Part shown: positions 58,193 through 64,000 of the stretch, piece after piece
How positions within the stretch are numbered: the first letter of the stretch is position 1
How the letters are laid out: the number at the start of each line of letters is the position of its first letter
Origin: Thioclava sp. ES.031
Lineage (GTDB): Bacteria; Pseudomonadota; Alphaproteobacteria; Rhodobacterales; Rhodobacteraceae
Direction: 5' to 3'
Length of the DNA stretch: 64,000 nucleotides
Assembly: GCF_002563775.1 (NCBI RefSeq)
Contig: NZ_PDJO01000001.1
Location: 1,622,001-1,686,000 of the forward strand
Translations under genes and position numbers: made by a program
The notes under the pieces: generated by a model
Seen by the model: only the letters and a program-made list of their open reading frames with translations
Told to the model about the DNA's origin: nothing
Databases searched by the model: none

Positions 58193-58636
58193 ATGATCGA
58201 GATCAGGCAAGCGATGGATGCCGATGCTGTCGAGGCGGTAAACACCCTGCGTCGCTCGATCACCGAACTTTGTGTTGCAGATCATCAGAACGATCCGTCC
58301 GATATCGAAGACTGGCTTGGCAATAAGACGGTCGAGACCTGGCGACAGTGGGTCGCGCGGGATGACGCCGTGGTGCTGGTGGCCGAGCGGGACAGGAAGA
58401 TCTTAGGGGTCGGGATGGCCAGCCTGAGCGGTGACATCCTCTTGAACTATGTCCATCCCGATGCCCGCTTTGGTGGCGTCAGCAAAGCTATTCTTTCAGG
58501 CTTGGAGGACGTCTTGCGCGCGCGTGGCATCCGGCGCTGCCGTTTGGAAAGCACCGTTACGGCCCGATCATTCTACGAAAGCTGCGGTTTCCGGTCAGAC
58601 GGCGGTGACGCGCTCTTGCTCTCGAAATCCCTTTAA
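58193..58636 (+). CDS. GNAT family N-acetyltransferase
   Basis: 147-residue GNAT fold. The pattern is MIEIRQAMDADAVEAVNTLR (strand 1/helix 1), VVLVAERDRKILGVGMASL, NYVHPDARFGGVSKAILSGL (acetyl-CoA loop, here with RFGGVS in the Q/RxxGxG/A position) and FYESCGFRSDGGD. It transfers an acetyl group to an amine of unknown substrate. Start with GAGGAAGC before the ATG. Lower GC than neighbours. A second GNAT gene lies downstream. Confidence 0.85.
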   Translation: MIEIRQAMDADAVEAVNTLRRSITELCVADHQNDPSDIEDWLGNKTVETWRQWVARDDAVVLVAERDRKILGVGMASLSGDILLNYVHPDARFGGVSKAILSGLEDVLRARGIRRCRLESTVTARSFYESCGFRSDGGDALLLSKSL

Positions 58637-58889
58637 TTGCGGGGCATGAAGGGCTCCGGGCGGACAACTGGCTGCCATGAAGCCTGTTCCAAGAGGTGCG
58701 GATTGTCCGCTGGCGTCATCCGAGCGCGCCCCCCTTCGCGCGAGCCGCGCTGTCGTTAGTCTGTTATAGCCCACCCACGACATTTGGGTTTTGTTTTGAA
58801 CTTGAACCGCGAGCATGCGGCACGTAGTCGGTTTTCACGACGAACGCTGCCCCTACGGCGCGCTCATTCTACAGGAGATTGGCACTACG

Positions 58890-59369
58890 ATGGTTAAGCT
58901 TCGGAGAATGAGGGCTGACGAATTTTCGGCCTACGTTGAGTATTTCGTTCCGGATTATGCCGCAGATATCTCTGCGAATTATGACGTGGATATCCAGACC
59001 GCCACGAAACGAGCCGAGCAGGCGGTCGAGGAAAGCTTGGCACAGGGTGTCGAAACGCCCGGTCAGCTCTTGTTATGCATCGTCGCAGAACGGGACGAGG
59101 CGGACACCCTGGTCGGATATCTCTGGTGCCAGTCGAACGCGGAAAATCAAACCGTGTTCATCAGCGACTTCTGCATTCTGCCGCCGCATCGGGGAAAAGG
59201 GTTTGCGCGTCTTGCATTGGCAGCGCTGAACGAGTGGTTCTCAGAAACCGAGTTTGGCGAATTTCGCCTCCGTGTCGCAGCAGGCAACAGTATTGCAAAG
59301 AACCTATACCTGTCGGCGGGTTTCGCTCCGACAGGCATCAATATGCGAAAACCGATAGAACGCGCGTAG
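58890..59369 (+). CDS. GNAT family N-acetyltransferase
   Basis: 159-residue GNAT: MRADEFSAYVEYFVPDYAAD at the N-terminus, GYLWCQSNAENQTVFISDFC ILPPHRGKGFARLALAALNE for the acetyl-CoA site (RGKGFA), and NSIAKNLYLSAGFAPTGINM RKPI at the end. AGGAG at 58873-58877 precedes the ATG at 58890 by 12 bases, the best start; the frame is open from 58815. GC content is lower than the window average, as in the other GNAT gene, so these two may have come in by transfer. Confidence 0.85.
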   Translation: MVKLRRMRADEFSAYVEYFVPDYAADISANYDVDIQTATKRAEQAVEESLAQGVETPGQLLLCIVAERDEADTLVGYLWCQSNAENQTVFISDFCILPPHRGKGFARLALAALNEWFSETEFGEFRLRVAAGNSIAKNLYLSAGFAPTGINMRKPIERA

Positions 59370-59462
59370 CGCTAGACGCGCTTTGGCGGGGCAACGACGT
59401 CCGATCCGTCCTGCATAGCGAAACAACACCTTTTGCGCCCCCGTTTCCCTTGCGTGCGCCGG

Positions 59463-60371
59463 TCAGCCCGGCGACGTGAATTCGGCGACGACCTCTCGGA
59501 TCAGCTCGCGCAGCCAGACATGGCCCTGATCCCGGCGCAGATGCGGGTGCCACGCGATCTGGCTGGGGAAGGTGCCGAGGTCGACCGGCACGGGCGCGTT
59601 GCGCAACCCATAGGGCCCGGCGGTCATCGCGGCCACCCGCGCGGGCACGGTGGCTATGCCGCCGAGACGCGCGACCGCGGGCGCGGCGGTCAGGAAATGT
59701 GTGACCACGACGGCCGTATTCCGGTGCAGCCCCGTCGCCTCGGTGCGCTTATGGACCCCTGTGCGCCACTTGCCGGGCGGGGCGACGACCACATGCGGCA
59801 GGGTCTCATAGAGGTTCCGGTCGAGCGACGCGCCCTCGGGCAACGCCTGCGGCGCGACGATGCAGCGGAACCCGTCCTCGAACAGGTCTGAGACCACGAG
59901 ATCCTCGGGCGGGGCGTCGAACCGCCCGACCGCCAGATCGAAAGCCCGTCCGGCAAGCGCGCGGGGGTCCAGATCGGGCCCGATGGGCGAGATTTCGAGA
60001 CGGGCCGAAGGGGCCCTGTCGGCAAAGGCCGCCGCGAGTTCCGGCGCGAGAACGATCTCGGTATAGGGGCCCAGCAACAGCCGGAAGCGGCGCGTGGTGC
60101 GCGCGGGATCGAAGGGCTCGGCGGCGCGGAAGGCCTGTTCCAGCCGCTCTAGCCCGGCGGCGATGTCGGGCGCGATCTCGAGCGCCTTCTCGGTCGGCTC
60201 CACGCCGTAGCGGGCGCGCAGGAACAGTTCGTCACCCAGCGCCGCACGCAGACGTGACAGCGCCGCGCTCACGGTACTCTGGGATTGGCCGAGCCGCTGG
60301 GCGGCGGCGGTGACATTGCGTTCTTCCATGACCGCATGGAACACGCGCAGAAGCGAGATATCGGGTGTCAT
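59463..60371 (-). CDS. LysR-family transcriptional regulator
   Basis: 302-residue LTTR. The HTH is SLLRVFHAVMEERNVTAAAQ RLGQSQSTVSAALSRLRAAL, followed by the linker and a periplasmic-binding-like effector domain. The C-terminal SQIAWHPHLRRDQGHVWLRE resembles NodD/PcpR-like LTTRs. It is divergent from the DJ-1/PfpI-SDR genes across about 140 bases, the usual LTTR arrangement, so those genes are its likely targets. Confidence 0.88.
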   Translation of the reverse strand: MTPDISLLRVFHAVMEERNVTAAAQRLGQSQSTVSAALSRLRAALGDELFLRARYGVEPTEKALEIAPDIAAGLERLEQAFRAAEPFDPARTTRRFRLLLGPYTEIVLAPELAAAFADRAPSARLEISPIGPDLDPRALAGRAFDLAVGRFDAPPEDLVVSDLFEDGFRCIVAPQALPEGASLDRNLYETLPHVVVAPPGKWRTGVHKRTEATGLHRNTAVVVTHFLTAAPAVARLGGIATVPARVAAMTAGPYGLRNAPVPVDLGTFPSQIAWHPHLRRDQGHVWLRELIREVVAEFTSPG

Positions 60372-60514
60372 GTCTTTGAATTATCGATTTCTGACGTTGT
60401 CTGCATCAATTTCTCGATCAGTAAACGCAACCTATCTCTGCTGGGACGCGTTGACGGCCCGAGACGAACAGGGCCGGAAATGCCCTCACATTCATGACGA
60501 AGGAGGCCAAACCC

Positions 60515-61198
60515 ATGGCACGCATTCTTATTCTCTCCACCGCAGCCGACGCTCTGGGCGACACGGGCAAAAAGACCGGCGTCTGGTATGAGGAACTGGC
60601 GACGCCCTATTACGCCTTCCTCGACGCAGGCCACGAGGTGAAAGTGGCCACCATCGGCGGTCGCGCGATCCCGATCGATCCGAATTCCGACGTGACCGGC
60701 GAAGACGCCCCGGCCTCGGTCACCCGCTTCCGCGACGATGCGGAGGCCAAGGCGGTTCTGGATAACCCGTCGCGGATCGAGGACGAGGACATCACTGCCT
60801 ATGACGCGCTCTACATCCCCGGCGGCCACGGCGCGATGTATGACCTCGCCGAAAGCGATATCTCCGCCAAGGCGATCGGCACCGCGTGGGATAGCGGCAA
60901 GGTGGTCGCCTCGGTCTGTCACGGTCCCGCGGCCTTCGACAAAGTCGTGGACAAGAACGGCGACTCCATCGTGAAAGGCCGCAAGGTTTCGGCCTTCACC
61001 GATAGCGAAGAGCGTGGCGTGGGTCTTGCCGATGCAGTGCCGTTCCTTCTGGAAACCCGCCTGCGCGAGCTTGGCGCTCAGTTCGAGAGCACCGACGACT
61101 GGCAGCCCCATGCCGTGGCCGACGGGCGTCTGGTGACGGGCCAGAACCCGGCATCGTCCGAGGCGGCTGCGAAAGAAGTGCTGGCCCTGCTGGGCTGA
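60515..61198 (+). CDS. DJ-1/PfpI family protein (class I glutamine amidotransferase-like)
   Basis: 227-residue alpha/beta protein with nucleophile elbow SVCHGPAAF (Cys), the Glu/Asp region near WYEELATPYYAFLDAGHEVK and the His neighbour. It matches the Hsp31/YajL/HchA-like subgroup with possible glyoxalase/deglycase or stress-chaperone activity. Start at 60515 with AAGGAGG upstream; an earlier ATG at 60494 is inferior. Divergent from LysR and followed by a terminator-like hairpin before an SDR gene. Confidence 0.85.
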   Translation: MARILILSTAADALGDTGKKTGVWYEELATPYYAFLDAGHEVKVATIGGRAIPIDPNSDVTGEDAPASVTRFRDDAEAKAVLDNPSRIEDEDITAYDALYIPGGHGAMYDLAESDISAKAIGTAWDSGKVVASVCHGPAAFDKVVDKNGDSIVKGRKVSAFTDSEERGVGLADAVPFLLETRLRELGAQFESTDDWQPHAVADGRLVTGQNPASSEAAAKEVLALLG

Positions 61199-61206
61199 TA
61201 TCGAGA

Positions 61207-61231
61207 GGCGCCGCCCGGTTCGGGCGGCGCC
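61207..61231 (+). terminator. Terminator-like hairpin after the DJ-1/PfpI gene
   Basis: Perfect 11-bp GC stem (61207-61217 with 61221-61231, 3-nt loop) followed by GTCTTCGTT. Probably attenuates transcription between the DJ-1 gene and the SDR. Confidence 0.6.
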
Positions 61232-61264
61232 GTCTTCGTTCCACATCAATTCAGAGAGGCTGAC

Positions 61265-61948
61265 ATGTCGAAAGTCATTCTAATCACCGGTGCATCCACG
61301 GGCATCGGCGAGAGCTGTGCGCGCCATGCGGTCGAAGCGGGTCATAAGGTGGCGCTGGCCGCGCGCTCCGAGGACAAGCTCGAAGCTCTGGTCAAAGATC
61401 TGGGCGAGGAAAACGCCCTCGCGCTGCCCACCGATGTCACCGACCCCGATGCTCAGGAACGCATGGTCGCGCGCGCGGTCGAGCATTTCGGACGTCTCGA
61501 CGTGGTGCTGGCCAATGCGGGCGTCGGCGCCTCGGCGCGCGGGACCGAGGCCGGATCGGTCGAGAGCTTCCAGAAGATGATCGAGGTGAACTGCCTTGCC
61601 GTGACCTACACCGCGAAATTCACGCTGCCGCATCTGCGCGCCTCGAAAGGGCATATGGTGCTGACCGGCTCGAAGGCGTCGCAGGGCGCGATGTTCGGTT
61701 CGGTCTACTCGGCGACGAAGTGGTTCATCCGAGGCTATGCCGACAATCTCGGCGAAGAGCTTGGCGCGGCGGGCGGTCGCGTCACCTGTCTGCATCCGGG
61801 CATGGTCGACACGCCCTTCTTCGACGAGGCAAAGCCCGACGCGCTGCGCCCCGACGATGTCGCGCGGGCCTTCCTCTTCGCGATCGACCAGCCCGATCAC
61901 GTTCTGATCCCGCATCTGCCGGTCTATCCCAAACCGAAGACGGACTGA
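61265..61948 (+). CDS. Short-chain dehydrogenase/reductase
   Basis: 227-residue classical SDR: GASTGIG, NAGVG, the Ser in LTGSKASQG and YSATK. C-terminal LHPGMVDTPFFDEAKP is typical of NADP-dependent SDR (YdfG/serine-dehydrogenase-like) enzymes. It is 66 bases after the DJ-1 gene, past a hairpin, and is closed by a strong terminator. Substrate unknown. Confidence 0.87.
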   Translation: MSKVILITGASTGIGESCARHAVEAGHKVALAARSEDKLEALVKDLGEENALALPTDVTDPDAQERMVARAVEHFGRLDVVLANAGVGASARGTEAGSVESFQKMIEVNCLAVTYTAKFTLPHLRASKGHMVLTGSKASQGAMFGSVYSATKWFIRGYADNLGEELGAAGGRVTCLHPGMVDTPFFDEAKPDALRPDDVARAFLFAIDQPDHVLIPHLPVYPKPKTD

Positions 61949-61984
61949 TCGGGGCGGGCCGCCTCTGCGGCGATCCGACATTGA

Positions 61985-62014
61985 AAGGAGCCGGCCCATC
62001 GGGGCCGGCTCCTT
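61985..62014. terminator. Bidirectional terminator
   Basis: Perfect 13-bp stem (61985-61997 with 62002-62014, 4-nt loop ATCG) between the converging SDR and aldehyde dehydrogenase genes. T residues flank it weakly on each side. Confidence 0.7.
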
Positions 62015-62041
62015 GCTGTTTCGACCCTCTGAGAGCCCGGC

Positions 62042-63490
62042 TCAGATCGGGTAATGCTGCTTGGGGTCCTCGATGGTGATCCAGCGCAGATCGGTAAATT
62101 CGGCAATCGCCGCGCGCCCGCCGAACCGCCCGTAGCCCGAGGCCTTGACCCCGCCGAAGGGCATCTGCGGCTCGTCGCCGACCGTCGGGCCGTTGATATG
62201 GCAGATGCCGGTCTCAAGCCGGTTCGCCAGCGCCATCGCGCGCGAGACATCGGCGCTGAAGATCGCGCTCGAGAGCCCATATTCGGTGTCATTGGCCACT
62301 TTCAGCGCCTCTTCGTCGCCCTTAACCCGGATGATCGACTTGACCGGGCCGAAGCTTTCCTCCGCATAGATGCGCATGCTTTCCGAGACCCCGTCGAGCA
62401 GTGTGGCCGCAACGATCGTCCCCTCGCGCGACCCGCCGGCGACCAGCTTCGCACCTTTCCCGGTGGCATCGGCGATCAGCGCATCCATCTTCTCGGCCGC
62501 CGCTTCGGAGACAAGCGCCCCAAGCGCCACCTCGCCACGCGGATCGCCTGCGGGCAGGGCACTGGCGCGTGCGGCGAGCTTCTCGACGAAAGCGTCGGCC
62601 ACTTTCTCGTCTACGATGATCCGCTCGGTCGACATGCAGATCTGGCCCTGGTTCATGAAGGCGCCGAAGATCGCGGCATTCACCGCACCGTCGAGATCGG
62701 CATCGTCGAGCACGATCAGCGGCGCCTTGCCGCCCAGCTCCAGCAGCGAGGGTTTCAGATGCTCGCCTGCGAGCCGCCCGATGATCCGGCCGACGGCGGA
62801 AGAGCCGGTGAAGTTCACATGCTTCACGTCCGGGTGCGCGATCAGCGCCTCGACCACATCGGCCGCGTCCTCGGGGGCGTTGGTCACGACGTTGAGCGCG
62901 CCCTCGGGAAGCCCGGCTTCGGCGAAACATTCCCCGATCAGGCGATGCGTCGCAGGGCACATCTCGGACGCTTTCAGCACCACGGTATTGCCGCAGGCAA
63001 GCGCCATCGCGACCGCCCGCGTGCCGAGAATGACCGGCGCGTTCCACGGCGCGATGCCGAGGCAGACGCCCTTGGCGCGCGCAACGCCCATCGCCATCGT
63101 GCCGGGCTTGTCGGAGGGGATGATCTCGCCGCCGATCTGGGTGGTCATCGCCGCAGCCTCGCGGATCATGCCCGCGGCGAGATGCACGTTGAACCCGGCC
63201 CAGGGCCCGGTCGCGCCGGTCTCGGCAATCACCGCCTGAATGAAATCGTCGACGCGCGCCTCCATCACGTCGGCGGCTTTCGACAGGATCTTGCGCCGCC
63301 CGTTCGGCCCGGTCGCGGACCAGCCGGGAAAGGCGCGCGCGGCGGAAGCCACGACCGCCTCGACATCGTCACGCCCCGCCGCGGCGGCGCGGGTGGCGAC
63401 CGCGCCGGTGACGGGGTCGATCCGGTCGTAGGTTGCGCCCGAAGCGGCGGGGGCGGAGGCCCCGTCCAGCAGCAATCCGATCTCTTTCAT
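62042..63490 (-). CDS. Aldehyde dehydrogenase (vanillin/benzaldehyde/salicylaldehyde type)
   Basis: 482-residue NAD(P)-dependent ALDH. Catalytic Glu in LELGGKAP and Cys in QGQICMSTE; the Asn in PWNAPVI and the cofactor site TGSSAVGR are seen. The sequence FGAFMNQGQICMSTERIIVD is characteristic of the aromatic aldehyde (vanillin/salicylaldehyde) dehydrogenase branch. Start ATG 63490 with GGGAGGA upstream. It is in the same direction as the TRAP permease gene upstream (83-base gap), so it may oxidise the aldehyde derived from the imported acid. Confidence 0.9.
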   Translation of the reverse strand: MKEIGLLLDGASAPAASGATYDRIDPVTGAVATRAAAAGRDDVEAVVASAARAFPGWSATGPNGRRKILSKAADVMEARVDDFIQAVIAETGATGPWAGFNVHLAAGMIREAAAMTTQIGGEIIPSDKPGTMAMGVARAKGVCLGIAPWNAPVILGTRAVAMALACGNTVVLKASEMCPATHRLIGECFAEAGLPEGALNVVTNAPEDAADVVEALIAHPDVKHVNFTGSSAVGRIIGRLAGEHLKPSLLELGGKAPLIVLDDADLDGAVNAAIFGAFMNQGQICMSTERIIVDEKVADAFVEKLAARASALPAGDPRGEVALGALVSEAAAEKMDALIADATGKGAKLVAGGSREGTIVAATLLDGVSESMRIYAEESFGPVKSIIRVKGDEEALKVANDTEYGLSSAIFSADVSRAMALANRLETGICHINGPTVGDEPQMPFGGVKASGYGRFGGRAAIAEFTDLRWITIEDPKQHYPI

Positions 63491-63573
63491 GAAATGTCCT
63501 CCCTTTGAGTGTTCGCTCTTGCGTTACGCGGCGCGGCGGTTCGCGGATCGGCGCCGTTCCAGACCTTTGTGCC

Positions 63574-64000
63574 TCACATCATCCCGGGCAGCCACAGCGA
63601 TATTCCGGGCACCGCGACGAGGATTGCAAGGGTTACAAACATCGCGAACCAGAAGGGCAGGACGCCGCGGAAGATCTCGATCAGCGGCACGTTCTGCGCG
63701 ACCGATTTCACGATGAAGACGTTGATCCCCACCGGGGGCGAGATCAGCCCCATCTCGAGCGTCAGCACCACCAGCACCCCGAACCAGATCGGGTCGATGC
63801 CGAGATTGAGGATCACCGGCAGGAAGATCGGCAGGGTCAGCACCAGCATCGCGAGCCCTTCGAGGAAGCAGCCCAGCACCATGTAGATCGCAAGGATCAG
63901 GACCAGCGTGCCGATCCGGCCCAGATCGAGGGAGACGAGAAGGTCGCTCACCTCGGCGGGCAGGTGGCTCAGCGCCACGAAGGGATTGATCAGATGCGCC
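63574..64000 (-). CDS. TRAP transporter large permease (DctM), 3' part
   Basis: The C-terminal 141 residues of a DctM/SiaM-type large membrane subunit, cut by the window edge. The hydrophobic segments and the family signatures VLGCFLEGLAMLVLTLPIFL and LTLEMGLISPPVGINVFIVK are present. DctM works with a small membrane subunit and a periplasmic receptor (DctP), not in view. It precedes the aldehyde dehydrogenase gene on the same strand. Confidence 0.9.
   Translation of the reverse strand, partial: AHLINPFVALSHLPAEVSDLLVSLDLGRIGTLVLILAIYMVLGCFLEGLAMLVLTLPIFLPVILNLGIDPIWFGVLVVLTLEMGLISPPVGINVFIVKSVAQNVPLIEIFRGVLPFWFAMFVTLAILVAVPGISLWLPGMM

Noticed and set aside
58193..59369. Toxin-antitoxin pair (two adjacent GNAT genes)
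   Set aside because: GNAT toxins pair with a small DNA-binding DUF1778-type antitoxin. No such gene is adjacent and both proteins look like ordinary acetyltransferases.

Overview
This is high-GC DNA with densely packed operons and ATGA start/stop overlaps. The gene families present (tripartite tricarboxylate and TRAP carriers, an agl-type sugar ABC operon, a bgsBA-like glucan synthase, a FNR-type box with TTGAT-N4-GTCAA spacing, DUF982, alphaproteobacterial-type PlsC) suggest an alphaproteobacterium, most likely Rhodobacterales (Paracoccaceae). That placement is inference. No rRNA, tRNA, CRISPR array, insertion sequence or prophage was recognised.

0-7 kb: the 3' end of tctB and a complete tctA converge on a thiolase / acyl-CoA ligase / 3-hydroxyacyl dehydrogenase-type operon. 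A divergent PAS-LuxR regulator sits across a short palindrome. 6-11.2 kb: an exopolysaccharide locus with a TTG-started HlyD-like protein and a GT2 synthase resembling BgsB/BgsA, a small predicted outer-membrane barrel and a Cache-HAMP protein without an output domain. 11.4-14.8 kb: dienelactone hydrolase, a ThDP enzyme and an SDR lacking its catalytic Tyr.

14.9-20 kb: the most unusual locus. Seven minus-strand genes encode a DUF2946-like protein, two different Tat-exported NosL-like proteins, a small anchored protein, a FtsX/MacB-type permease, its ATPase and a polytopic membrane protein with a CPFC motif. A FNR/CRP-type box lies upstream. It looks like a copper or metal-thiol delivery system for oxygen-limited growth, with no nos structural genes nearby.

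20-29.9 kb: a decayed ssuD-like fragment, an aldo/keto reductase, an ArsR / permease / thioredoxin-like operon, then a four-gene flavin monooxygenase, bile-acid-symporter-family, epimerase and SDR operon divergent from a TetR gene. A TauE/SafE exporter and a CBS site-2 protease follow. 30-37.3 kb: an autoregulated-looking TetR / CoA-ligase / enoyl-CoA hydratase operon, an MBL hydrolase, a histone-deacetylase-like amidohydrolase, a small protein with a good sigma-70 promoter, and a second acyl-CoA synthetase. The operator of that synthetase nearly matches the one in front of the 27.3-kb TetR, so one regulator may control both loci.

37.3-45.5 kb: MFS carrier, proton-type P-ATPase, PhaC/depolymerase-like hydrolase, divergent arylformamidase and kynureninase genes, and a PfkB sugar kinase. 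45.5-47 kb is gene-poor and partly decayed (cold-shock protein remnant, one small ORF with its own terminator). Then DUF982, PlsC, two small genes behind a possible EcfG promoter, and a MATE transporter. 50.6-58.1 kb: a LacI-controlled ABC sugar or glycoside operon with twin operators, a GH63-like hydrolase and two permeases with unusual extra domains. 58-64 kb: two acetyltransferases, LysR, DJ-1/PfpI, SDR, aldehyde dehydrogenase and the end of a TRAP large permease.
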